Source of the DNA: JAGVSR01 sp963778225
GTDB lineage: Bacteria > Pseudomonadota > Alphaproteobacteria > Rhizobiales > Hyphomicrobiaceae
DNA: 64,000 nt
Assembly (NCBI GenBank): GCA_963778225.1
Contig: CAVZTR010000012.1
Coordinates: forward strand, 62,001-126,000
Reading direction: 5' to 3'
The notes beneath the pieces were generated by a model. The model searched no databases and was not told the DNA's origin. It was given only the letters and a program-made list of their open reading frames with translations. Of the stretch, positions 52,141 to 60,637 are shown piece after piece. The translations under genes and the position numbers were made by a program. Position 1 is the first letter of the stretch; each line of letters opens with the position of its first letter.

Positions 52141-52605
52141 ATGGCGGGCGAGATAGAGGCGAGATTGAAAGAGCTGGGTCTCGATCTTCCGCCAGCCCCC
52201 AATCCAGTCGCCAATTATGTCCCAAGCCTCCAGGCGGGCAACCTGCTGTTCATCTCCGGGCAGATCGCGAAGGCCGCAGACGGCACGGTGGTCACGGGCT
52301 CCGTCGGCACGGATTTGACTGTGGAAGACGGCCAGATGGCGGCCCAATTGTGCGCACTCAACATTCTTGCCCAGGCGAAGGCCGCGCTTGGTTCGCTCGA
52401 TCGTATTCAGCAGGTGGTGCGCTTGACTGGGTACGTCAATTCGGGCGCGGGATTTTCCGACCATCCAAAGGTTGTCAATGGCGCGTCGGATCTGATGGTG
52501 CAGGTGCTGGGGGACAAGGGACGGCACACACGTGCGGCTGTCGGTGCGTCCGGACTGCCGGCGAACACCGCCGTCGAGGTCGATGCGATCCTGCTCATAG
52601 CTTGA
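52141..52605 (+). CDS. RidA family protein
   Basis: A 154-residue member of the RidA/YjgF family (long-form, YjgH/TdcF-like). Segments: AGNLLFISGQIAKAADG, AAQLCALNILAQAKAALGSLDRIQQVVRLTGYVNS and HTRAAVGASGLPANTAVEVDAILLIA, the last holding the conserved Arg that contacts imine/enamine substrates in deaminases. AAGGAGATCACAG precedes the ATG. Eight bases separate it from the phosphodiesterase gene. Confidence 0.92.
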   Translation: MAGEIEARLKELGLDLPPAPNPVANYVPSLQAGNLLFISGQIAKAADGTVVTGSVGTDLTVEDGQMAAQLCALNILAQAKAALGSLDRIQQVVRLTGYVNSGAGFSDHPKVVNGASDLMVQVLGDKGRHTRAAVGASGLPANTAVEVDAILLIA

Positions 52606-52612
52606 GGGTTCG

Positions 52613-53389
52613 ATGATACTCGATCGCGGAGCGTTCTTGAGACCTATTGCCCATCGCGGGCTGCACGACGAGCGCGCAGGTGTGATCGAGAATTCGGCGG
52701 CTGCCTTCGAGGCGGCAATCGCCCATGGCTTCGGCATCGAATGTGACCTACGGCCGGCGCGCGGAGGGTTGCCGGTTGTGTTCCACGACGGGACAACGGA
52801 ACGCATCATCGGCGGCGAGAGCAAACTCATCTCGGAGCTCGGCGAGGCGGACATTCGTGCGTTGCGAACGCAAACGGGGGGGCATGGCATCCTCACGTTT
52901 GCCGACTTTCTCGCGCTCGTGGACGGCCGTGTGCCGCTGCTCGTCGAGATCAAGAGCGAGTGGGATCCGCCGGATGTGCCGTTCCTTGCCGAGATCGGGC
53001 GGCGCGCGCTCGACTATCCGGGCGACATCGCGCTGATGTCGTTCGATCCGGATGTCATGACGGTGATGCGCGAACTGGCGACCGAGATCCCGCGCGGTAT
53101 CGTCTCTGGCGGCTATCGGGACGAGCACGGCGAGACGTGGTGGCGCGATCGGATCAGCGAGGAGCGGGCCGAACGGCTATCCAACCTGCTCGAATCCGGT
53201 CCTGTCGCACCGTCGTTCTACGCCTATCATGTCAAATCGCTGCCAACGCCCGTGACTCGATACGTGCGCGAGGTTGCGGGACTGCCCGTGTTCGCGTGGA
53301 CCGTGCGGAGCGAAGGAGACCGCGCAGCTGCGCACTACTACGCCGATGCACCGATCTTCGAAGGTCCGGATGTCTCGACCGGTGCCTGA
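52613..53389 (+). CDS. glycerophosphodiester phosphodiesterase family protein
   Basis: A 258-residue GDPD-fold enzyme without signal peptide, so cytosolic (UgpQ-like). PIAHRGLHDERAGVIENSAAAFEAAIAHGFGIECDLRPARGGLPVVFHDGTTERI carries the catalytic His pair and metal-binding Glu-x-Asp; VPLLVEIKSEW and LPVFAWTVRSEGD follow. It likely hydrolyses glycerophosphodiesters to glycerol-3-phosphate. It is in a two-gene unit with the RidA gene. Confidence 0.92.
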   Translation: MILDRGAFLRPIAHRGLHDERAGVIENSAAAFEAAIAHGFGIECDLRPARGGLPVVFHDGTTERIIGGESKLISELGEADIRALRTQTGGHGILTFADFLALVDGRVPLLVEIKSEWDPPDVPFLAEIGRRALDYPGDIALMSFDPDVMTVMRELATEIPRGIVSGGYRDEHGETWWRDRISEERAERLSNLLESGPVAPSFYAYHVKSLPTPVTRYVREVAGLPVFAWTVRSEGDRAAAHYYADAPIFEGPDVSTGA

Positions 53390-53421
53390 CGCGTGGCGCC
53401 GACGTTCGAAGTGCTAGGTCG

Positions 53422-54244
53422 TCACCCGTTTTTTGCAGATTTTGCGCGTTCATAGAGCGGCATCACGTCTTTCAGATTGTCCTGAAAGGTTTTGATGCGG
53501 GTTTGCCCCGAGGGATGCGTGGACAGCCATTGCGGCGGTGCGCCGCCCCCTGCTTTCGACATCTTCTGCCAGAGCGTGATGCCGGCGCGAGGATCATACC
53601 CACCGCGGGCTGCCAGCTCCATTCCGATCAGATCAGCTTCGGTTTCATCGTTGCGCGAAAACTTCAGCGCCGCGAGGCTCGAGCCGGCCGCACCCACGAG
53701 TTCGCCTGCTTGACCGAACAACAACCCGCCGATGACCCGGCTGCCGATGTTGGTCATGTTCACCTTCGCGGTGCGCTCGCGCGCGTGCTCCCAGAGGGCG
53801 TGACCCATCTCGTGGCCCATGATGACGGCGATCTCGTCATCCGTGAGCTTCAGCTTGTCGATGATGCCGGTGAAAAAGGCGATCTTGCCGCCCGGCATGC
53901 AGAAGGCGTTGATCGTCGGGCTATCGAAAACGTTCACTTCCCAGTCCCATTCGTCAGACCGGTCATTGAATTTCTTGGTGTGTGGGAGCAAATCCTTGGC
54001 GATGCGGCGGATGCGTTGGGTGCGTGGGTCATTGGCATCGAGAAGCTTTTGCTGCTGGAAGGCCTGGCGCGTCATCTGGCTGTACTGAAGGGCGGCCGAT
54101 TTCTCGACGCTGTCGGCCGATACGAGATTGTTGAATATCGACTTGCGCGGCACCTTTACGCCTTCCCCGTCCTGCGCGGAGACGGCTCCGGCCGACACGA
54201 CAAGCGCGCAGGCGACGGCGCACAGGACCCGAAAGCCTGTGCAT
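53422..54244 (-). pseudogene. exported M48-family metalloprotease gene with a +1 frameshift in the signal peptide region
   Basis: The protease body is intact: DDEIAVIMGHEMGHALWEHARER with the zinc motif HEMGH, a downstream Glu in SRNDETEADLIGMELAARGGYDP and LSTHPSGQTRI, typical of BepA/LoiP-like periplasmic M48 proteins. The only in-frame start is GTG 54198, giving a truncated leader. One base within CCC at 54228-54230 removed joins ATG 54244 to MHRLSVLCAVACALVVSAGA, an excellent signal peptide. So either a weakly started gene (53422-54198) or a one-base insertion error. Confidence 0.8.
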
Positions 54245-54343
54245 CAAAAGACCAGAATGTGCCGCGCATAGAAGGTGCCCTCGAATGATCCAGCCGAGAC
54301 GGCCGGAGTATCATATAGGGCGGATCAACTGAGAGGCCAACGG

Positions 54344-55525
54344 ATGGACGACGGCGGGACGCGAGAAGCGAAAGTGATTTCCCGGATCGTCGATATCCCG
54401 GCGGAGGCCTGGGACCGGCTGGCGAACCCGGACCCAGCGCAGTTCAATCCATTCGTGGCCCATGCTTTTCTCGCCGCGCTGGAAACGGCGGGCACCACCG
54501 GGGCGGAAACCGGATGGCTGCCGCAGCACATCGTGCTGGAGAATGCCGCAGGTGCCATCGAAGCGGCCATGCCGCTTTACGTCAAGACACACAGCCGGGG
54601 CGAATATGTTTTCGACCACGCATTCGCCGATGCCTACCATCGGGCCGGCGGACGTTATTATCCGAAATTGCAGGTGGCGGTGCCATTCACGCCCGTGCCT
54701 GGGCCGCGCCTGCTGATCGCGCCGGAAGCCGATCGCGAGAATGCGGAAACCACCCTCGTCGCCGCGGCGATGACACTGGCGGACCAGATCGGCGCGTCGT
54801 CGGTGCACATTACGTTTCCGCAAGAGGCCGAGTGGAAGCGGCTTGGTGCCATCGGCCTTTTGCAGCGGACGGGCCAGCAATTCCATTGGATGAACGACGG
54901 CTACCGGTCCTTCGATGATTTTCTGGCGAGCCTTGCCTCGCGCAAACGCAAGATGGTGCGCAAGGAGCGCGCGGATGCGGTCGCTGATCTCGTGATCGAA
55001 GAGGTGACAGGGCCAGAGATCACAGAAGAGCACTGGGACGCCATGTATGCGTTCTACATGGACACGGGCGAGCGGAAATGGGGGCGTCCGTATCTCAATC
55101 GCGCCTTTTTCTCCGAACTTGGCCGCACCATGGCCGACCGGTGCCTGCTGATGTTTGCCCGCGATGGCGATACGCGCATTGCAGGCGCTCTGCACATGAT
55201 CGGCGGCGATTGCCTTTACGGCCGCTACTGGGGTTGCGCGGTGCATGTGCCCTATCTGCATTTCGAACTGTGCTATTACCGCGCCATCGAATACGCGATC
55301 ACGCATGGGCTGAAACGCGTGGAAGCCGGTGCGCAGGGCGAACACAAGCTGGCGCGCGGCTACAATCCCGTCACGACCTATTCGGCGCACTGGTTTGCGG
55401 ACGAGGGTCTGGGCCGCGCCGTCGCCCGGTTCCTGGTCGAGGAACGGCGGGCGATTGAAGACGCAAACCGGCTGCTTGCGGATTTCGCGCCGTATAAGAA
55501 GGCTTTGCAGGAGGAGCAGGATTAA
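54344..55525 (+). CDS. GNAT-fold acyltransferase, peptidogalycan-type (DUF482)
   Basis: A 393-residue protein of the FemAB/GNAT-like DUF482 family. Segments: NPFVAHAFLAALETAG, PLYVKTHSRGEYVFDHAFADAYHRAGGRYYPKLQVAVPFTPVPGPRLL, LASRKRKMVRKERADAV and VEAGAQGEHKLARGYNPVTTYSAHWFAD are characteristic. The biochemical substrate is unknown; an aminoacyl- or acyl-transfer to cell-wall or lipid precursors is suspected from the FemAB likeness. ATG 54344 has GAGAGG upstream; ATG 54275 is less likely. It is divergent from the M48 gene. Confidence 0.88.
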   Translation: MDDGGTREAKVISRIVDIPAEAWDRLANPDPAQFNPFVAHAFLAALETAGTTGAETGWLPQHIVLENAAGAIEAAMPLYVKTHSRGEYVFDHAFADAYHRAGGRYYPKLQVAVPFTPVPGPRLLIAPEADRENAETTLVAAAMTLADQIGASSVHITFPQEAEWKRLGAIGLLQRTGQQFHWMNDGYRSFDDFLASLASRKRKMVRKERADAVADLVIEEVTGPEITEEHWDAMYAFYMDTGERKWGRPYLNRAFFSELGRTMADRCLLMFARDGDTRIAGALHMIGGDCLYGRYWGCAVHVPYLHFELCYYRAIEYAITHGLKRVEAGAQGEHKLARGYNPVTTYSAHWFADEGLGRAVARFLVEERRAIEDANRLLADFAPYKKALQEEQD

Positions 55526-55617
55526 GGGGATGCCGGCGGCCGCCTTGACGGCTGCGGTGGGGCTCCTCTAACTCGCGCTCACTGTCAGACTGCCGATTGG
55601 GCCCGATGGAGACCGCT

Positions 55618-56049
55618 ATGTCCGACGCTGCCTACGATCCAGGGAACATCTTTGCCAAAATTTTGCGCGGCGAGATTCCATCGCATCGCGTCTATGAAGA
55701 CGATGATGTGGTTGCATTCATGGATGTCATGCCGCAAGCGACCGGACATACGCTCGTCGTGCCGAAGGCACCCTCGCGCAACCTGCTCGATGCCGACCCG
55801 GCGGTGCTGTCGACGTTGATGCCGGTGGTTCAGAAAATCGCACGGGCTGCGAAGTCGGCGTATGCGGCAGACGGCATTACGATTATCCAATTCAACGAAG
55901 CGCCGGCGGGGCAGACGGTGTTTCATCTGCACGTGCACGTCATCCCGCGGCACGAGGGCGTGCCGCTGAAAACGCATGCGCGGGGCATGGAGGACGGGGC
56001 GGTTCTGGCCGAGAATGCCGCCAAACTGAAAGCGGCGCTCGCGGGCTGA
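55618..56049 (+). CDS. HIT-family nucleotide-binding hydrolase
   Basis: A 143-residue Hint-type HIT protein hydrolysing purine nucleoside phosphoramidates. The histidine triad is HLHVHVIPR; NIFAKILRGEIPSHRVYEDDDVVAFMDVMPQATGHTLVVPKA is the conserved N-terminal part. GGAGA precedes ATG 55618; ATG 55597 is an alternative. Convergent with the DUF2314 gene, 40 bases apart. Confidence 0.93.
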   Translation: MSDAAYDPGNIFAKILRGEIPSHRVYEDDDVVAFMDVMPQATGHTLVVPKAPSRNLLDADPAVLSTLMPVVQKIARAAKSAYAADGITIIQFNEAPAGQTVFHLHVHVIPRHEGVPLKTHARGMEDGAVLAENAAKLKAALAG

Positions 56050-56089
56050 TCCGACCAACGCCGCTTGGCTATCAGGCGTTACCGATCGA

Positions 56090-58129
56090 TCAAGGCGTCT
56101 CGTACATCTGGCGATAGACGGACGCCTGTTCTTCGGGCATGCGCGGCAGCAGCACGCGCATCGTTTCATTGCCGACGAGCTTGCCGTTGCGCTTGAAGGT
56201 CCAGTCCGAAATCATGTCGGAGGTAAACTCATAGCGCTGGCCGACTTTGACGGTCTTAACGCTCTGTGGCTGGTTGCTGATGACGCCCGAGAGCTTGCCG
56301 CCGTCGCGCTTGATGCGCGTCAGCCAGAAGTGTTCGGTCGTGCCATTGCCGGCGACTGCAACTTTCAATGCGTGATCGGCTTCGCCGGGAGCCGGTGCGT
56401 CGTAGCTCCTCCAGAAGGCCGTCAACGAGCCGCGCGCCTTTTCGATGGCGGCGTTCATGTCCTTGTCTTCCGAAAGGACGGAGATGACGCGTTCCTTCGG
56501 TGCAGCGGGTGCAACAGGAGCCGGCTTTTGGACGGCGGGCGGCTCGACGGCGGCGACCTTGGTTTCCTGCGGTGGCGTGACTTTGGCGTCAGCCGATTTT
56601 TGTGCGGCGTCGACGGCCGGTGCAGGCGCTTTGGCTTCCGGCTTTGCAATCGGCGCTACTGGATCCTGCGTCGCCGGCTTGACGGGTGAAGCGGCCGGCG
56701 TCTTCGGCGTTTCGAGAGCAGCCATCTGCTGCGGCGCTGGCGACGGCGTAACGGGTGCCGGCGCCGCAACTTTCGGCGTGCTTTGCGCGGTGACGGCGGG
56801 GACGCTCTCGACCGGCGGCAGGGGCTTTGCCACGACGATCGGTGCAGGCTTCGTCTCGACTGGGGCCGCGGGCTTCGCGTCCGTCACGACAATCTTCGGC
56901 GCAATCGGCGCGGCGGGCTTGGCTTCAGCAACGATGTCCCGCTTCGCGACAGTTGGCGTCGCGGGCTTGGCTTCAGCGACCACGGGCTTGGTCTCGACGG
57001 GCGCCAAGGGCTTCGCTTCGGCGACAACGGGCTTGGTCTCGACCGGTGCAGCAGCAGGCTTAGCTTCGGCGATGACCGGCTTGGGTTCAACTGGTGCCGC
57101 GGGCTTGGCGTCTGCCGACACGGATGGCTTCGCCTCTGCGATTGCGACGGGCTTGGCCTCAACGACGGGTTTTGCTTCCGCCGTTTTCACGGGCGGGACG
57201 GCTGCAGGTGCTGCGGGTTTTGCGTCAACTTTGTTTGCCGGTGCGGGCTCGCTCACCTTAGGAGCGCTTGCGGGATCGCTCGCCTTCGGCGCACTTGCGG
57301 GATCCGTTTTGACAGCCGCCTGCTGCGTCGCTTCTGACTTCGCAGCAGCGCGGTCGCGATTGATTTTGTCCATCCAGTCGCCGGAGCCCGCAGTTTTCGG
57401 GGCGGGCGCTTCGGCGCCGGCGGGGGCCTGAGCGACGGTCGTCATCCATTCGCCCACGGTGGCGGCTACCGTGCTGCCAGCTGAATAGGGCTTAGGCGCG
57501 CTTGAGAACGAGGCGCTGTTGCCGTTGCCGCATCCTCCGACACAGCTGATCTCCAGCTGCTCGGCGTTTGTCGCTGCGCCCGGCAGCGGCGTCGCATTGC
57601 GCTTGGGCAGCAGGGAAACGATCTGCGCGCTTTCTCCCGACGGGCAACCGGCGGTGCAGACGATGACGTAGCTTTCCGGGTAAGCCTCCATCAGGGGATG
57701 AAGATCGACCCGGCTCTTGTCGTTATCATCCTTGAGCAACTCCTTGGCGCGGCGGTCGTAGTAGTCGGGACCGCGGCTGTCGAGAAGCGGATTTGGCTTG
57801 TCTTTCTTGGGATCGGAGAGCAGCGCGCGCTTAGCCGCTTCCGGGTCGACACGTTCAACGCGACTGGGTTGCGGCTGCTCCGGCGGAGCGGCAGACGAAC
57901 GGTCCGGCGCGCCGTCGGGGTCACTCATGCTCGGCTCTTCGGGCGCCGAGCTCCGGTCCTCGGACATCTCCTCGCTGCTGTTGGGCGGACTGACCTCCGC
58001 ATCATTGCTCACATCTTCTGTCTGCTGCGCCGGCTCATCACTCACCGCAAGCGATGGAGCCGCAAATGCAAAGGCAGCTGCGGCGCAGAGTAATCCGCCG
58101 ATAAGGCGCGCGGGCAGAGGTGAGGACAT
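56090..58129 (-). CDS. large exported protein with low-complexity repeats and a C-terminal DUF2314 domain
   Basis: A 679-residue protein in four parts: signal peptide (LIGGLLCAAAAFAFAAPSLA); an acidic Ser/Glu/Pro-rich stretch; a middle segment with a Cys pattern (VCTAGCPSGESAQIVSLLPKR, ISCVGGCGNGNSASF); a long Lys/Pro/Ala/Val region with repeats such as AEAKPLAPVETKPVV; and a C-terminal DUF2314 domain (AIEKARGSLTAFWRSYDAP, HFWLTRIKRDGGKLSGVISNQP, ISDWTFKRNGKLVGNETMRVLL). The repeat likely spans envelope or peptidoglycan. AGGC precedes the ATG. Function unknown. Confidence 0.82.
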   Translation of the reverse strand: MSSPLPARLIGGLLCAAAAFAFAAPSLAVSDEPAQQTEDVSNDAEVSPPNSSEEMSEDRSSAPEEPSMSDPDGAPDRSSAAPPEQPQPSRVERVDPEAAKRALLSDPKKDKPNPLLDSRGPDYYDRRAKELLKDDNDKSRVDLHPLMEAYPESYVIVCTAGCPSGESAQIVSLLPKRNATPLPGAATNAEQLEISCVGGCGNGNSASFSSAPKPYSAGSTVAATVGEWMTTVAQAPAGAEAPAPKTAGSGDWMDKINRDRAAAKSEATQQAAVKTDPASAPKASDPASAPKVSEPAPANKVDAKPAAPAAVPPVKTAEAKPVVEAKPVAIAEAKPSVSADAKPAAPVEPKPVIAEAKPAAAPVETKPVVAEAKPLAPVETKPVVAEAKPATPTVAKRDIVAEAKPAAPIAPKIVVTDAKPAAPVETKPAPIVVAKPLPPVESVPAVTAQSTPKVAAPAPVTPSPAPQQMAALETPKTPAASPVKPATQDPVAPIAKPEAKAPAPAVDAAQKSADAKVTPPQETKVAAVEPPAVQKPAPVAPAAPKERVISVLSEDKDMNAAIEKARGSLTAFWRSYDAPAPGEADHALKVAVAGNGTTEHFWLTRIKRDGGKLSGVISNQPQSVKTVKVGQRYEFTSDMISDWTFKRNGKLVGNETMRVLLPRMPEEQASVYRQMYETP

Positions 58130-58232
58130 GAAAGTTCGCCTGACGGGTGGGATCGAAATCCGTGAATGGACCGTTACAATTGCAAACGCGAGTAAACGAA
58201 GTCCTTATGCACTGCCCAAGCTGGGGCAGCGT

Positions 58233-58691
58233 TCAGCGCTCATGGCGGAAGATAGTCGGATCACCGGGCGCAGGATTGAGCAGCACGACGTTGCGGTAGT
58301 CGGTTCCTGCGGCGGCGCGTACGATCGGCTTTTCAGCGCTCGCTTGCCGGACGGGCGCCGGCTTTGGCGGCGATGCCACAGACAGGTTGGGTTCCGAGCG
58401 AGGGCCGTCGAGTGGAACGGCGATCGCTGTTTGCTGGGTGGTGAGGGCGGAAACGACCGGCGCAGGCGGGCTGATCGTGCCGGTTTCGAGCGGGGGCGCG
58501 GAGACGATCTTCAATCCGAAATACCCGGCGATGCACGCATCGGTGCGCTTCATTTCCTCGAGTTTGCCGAAGGGGACTTTGACGATGCGGCCGCCGTCGC
58601 ACAGATAGGCTTCATCGGCGCGGACGGCTTCGACGCCCGTTGCTGCGAGAAAGCCGAGGATGAAAAGCCCTAAGCGTGTGGTCGTGTTCAT
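58233..58691 (-). CDS. exported protein of unknown function
   Basis: A 152-residue protein with a signal peptide (LGLFILGFLAATGVEAVRA) and a short two-cysteine domain (EAYLCDGGRIVKVPFGKLEEMKRTDACIAGYFG), followed by a Pro/Ala-rich tail and the end NVVLLNPAPGDPTIFRHER. No family recognised. GGGGGCAGAC precedes ATG. A perfect CtrA-type box sits 46 bases upstream of the start. It may be cotranscribed with the DUF2314 gene (103 bases downstream). Confidence 0.7.
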   Translation of the reverse strand: MNTTTRLGLFILGFLAATGVEAVRADEAYLCDGGRIVKVPFGKLEEMKRTDACIAGYFGLKIVSAPPLETGTISPPAPVVSALTTQQTAIAVPLDGPRSEPNLSVASPPKPAPVRQASAEKPIVRAAAGTDYRNVVLLNPAPGDPTIFRHER

Positions 58692-58736
58692 GTCTGCCCC
58701 CGCCTGTCGTTGCGGGTGCAGATTACGGGACAGCTC

Positions 58737-58751
58737 TTAAGACCTCGTTAA
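58737..58751 (-). promoter_or_regulatory. perfect CtrA-type box (TTAA-N7-TTAA)
   Basis: TTAA-GACCTCG-TTAA on the plus strand, exact to the CtrA consensus, in the 63-base gap between the DUF900 gene end and the exported-protein start. Its centre is about 47 bases upstream of that start codon. Confidence 0.6.
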
Positions 58752-58754
58752 GGT

Positions 58755-60389
58755 TCAAGGCGCGGTTGGATAGCGCCAATAGTCACCCGCCGCCGTGCCG
58801 ATCTTTTCCAGGAGCGGAATGCGTTTCTCGGGCGGGCGTTCGCCGGTCTGGATGAGGAGTTGCAGATCGTTCAGTAGGGCGTTGTTCTCCGCATAGCCGG
58901 AATGATTGAGGCCCAGGCTGTCGGTGGAAACCGCCGTGACGTCGATCGTGTCAATGCCGGGGAGAACGAGCGGACCGCCGGGCGGTACATCGCCGGCGCG
59001 GGGAATGCCGCCGTGGAAGCGGCGCGAGGCGTTGAGCGCGAAATCATTCGAGGCGGCGTAGAGCGTGATGCCGTTGGCGAGGCCTTGGATCTCCTTGGCG
59101 ATGTTCTCGAAGTTGTCGCGATCGACATCGGGCGCGGCGAGAATGATCTGGCTGATGACGACGCCCGGTGGCGAGGAGGCCTTGATGTCTCTCATGACTT
59201 GCAGCGCGGGCTGATTGCCCATGCTGTGGGCGATGATGGAGATTTTCTTGGCGCCACTTTCCTTGATCACGAGATCGAAAAAGTCCCGCATGTAGGGGAT
59301 CGACTGCCCGGCGCTTTCGCGGTCGTAGGTGTAGCTGGAAAGGCCGCCACCCGACGGCCAGCTGTAATGAAACGGCGCACCATCGAACTTCAAGTCGTAG
59401 GCGATCTGGGCCGTGCGATAGATGCCATTATCAAACGTCGTGTTGTAGCCGTGGATGAAGACCAGCGCGTGGTCCTTGAAGCGTTCCGATTTCGCAAGGC
59501 GCGCGCGCACCAGGGCGAGAAGTTCCTCGCGCGTCTGGGCCTTCAGTTCCTTCATGGTGAAGTGCTTGTCGGGATCTTCCGCCTCTTCGTAGAGCGTGAT
59601 GTCGAAATAGGGGATGCGAATGGCCCAGGGCCGTTCCACGGACGGCTGGACGTGCGACTTCGGCACCGTGACGAGGGCCTGGCCCAGGATCAGCTTGCGG
59701 CCGCGGTTCGGTCCATAGTCGAGGCGTTTCTCTGTCGCGGCTTCCGCACGGTCGGTGCCGTAGTAGACCGGCACGATGTCGAAGCCGGTGCGCTGTTCCT
59801 CGGCGGCGGTGTCCGTGCCGGGAGCGGGGGACGGGGCTGGTGCTGGGGGAGGAGGCGGCGCGGTGGCACCGTCACTCACACCTCGGCCGCGGCCCGGCAA
59901 ATCCATGGGATCGATTTCTTGGCTGGATGACGACGACGGGGCTTCGGCAACAGAGGGAATGTCGGCCGGAGGACCTGCCCCGCCAGACGGCTCGGGGGCG
60001 CTTTCAGCGACCACCTCATCTTCGGGGGCTGCCTCGCCGACCACCACGGGCGGAGCTTCGGCGGTCGGTTCTGCGGGCTTGGCTTCAGCGGCTTTCTTCG
60101 GCGGCGGGGGCGGCTTTGCCGCTTCGGGCGCGGGCTGCGTCTCCGGCACGGGCGTTGGAGCAGGTGCCGTCTGCGGCGCGGTCGCGACGGGGCCCGGTGC
60201 CGGCGCACCAAGGTCGCTGGTCAGAACGATCAGCGCAACGGGCAGCACGGTCAGCGCCACGAGACACAGGCGCGCGAGGCCGCGGGCGAGCTTCGGCATG
60301 GGCCGCGTCGCACTCCAGGCGAACGCGAACAGCAGCAGCACGGCCATTGCAGCCAATGCATACTGCGCGAGTTCGGGCAGTTCCGACAT
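58755..60389 (-). CDS. membrane-anchored alpha/beta hydrolase, DUF900 family
   Basis: A 544-residue protein: two N-terminal hydrophobic segments (YALAAMAVLLLFAFAWSA; LCLVALTVLPVALIVLTS), a Pro/Ala/Glu-rich linker of about 150 residues, then the DUF900 hydrolase: FDIVPVYYGTDR, DHALVFIHGYNTTFDNGIYRTAQIAYDL, nucleophile elbow IIAHSMGNQPALQV, acid region LAAPDVDRDNF and His in LGLNHSGYAENN. The domain resembles predicted lipases/esterases facing the periplasm. The start ATG 60389 follows GGGGGA; upstream frame to 60605 is not coding-like. Confidence 0.87.
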   Translation of the reverse strand: MSELPELAQYALAAMAVLLLFAFAWSATRPMPKLARGLARLCLVALTVLPVALIVLTSDLGAPAPGPVATAPQTAPAPTPVPETQPAPEAAKPPPPPKKAAEAKPAEPTAEAPPVVVGEAAPEDEVVAESAPEPSGGAGPPADIPSVAEAPSSSSSQEIDPMDLPGRGRGVSDGATAPPPPPAPAPSPAPGTDTAAEEQRTGFDIVPVYYGTDRAEAATEKRLDYGPNRGRKLILGQALVTVPKSHVQPSVERPWAIRIPYFDITLYEEAEDPDKHFTMKELKAQTREELLALVRARLAKSERFKDHALVFIHGYNTTFDNGIYRTAQIAYDLKFDGAPFHYSWPSGGGLSSYTYDRESAGQSIPYMRDFFDLVIKESGAKKISIIAHSMGNQPALQVMRDIKASSPPGVVISQIILAAPDVDRDNFENIAKEIQGLANGITLYAASNDFALNASRRFHGGIPRAGDVPPGGPLVLPGIDTIDVTAVSTDSLGLNHSGYAENNALLNDLQLLIQTGERPPEKRIPLLEKIGTAAGDYWRYPTAP

Positions 60390-60637
60390 CGAAGATCCCC
60401 CAGGTGTGCGGCGCGGCAGTTTAGCGGCGCCGGATAGGCGGGCAATGCCACACATCAAGCTATGCGCCGATAATGTCGCCAAGACGAGGGCAGTCCGGTC
60501 ACACTCGAAAAACGGCGACGGGACGCACCCGGTCCCTCTTGCGGCGCGGGGAAAACCTGCACATGGTCCCGCGTTCTTGTTCCGGCGGGCGCCGCCGGGT
60601 TGCACCTCCTCTTTGCCGTCGCTGGATCCACGTTCCT

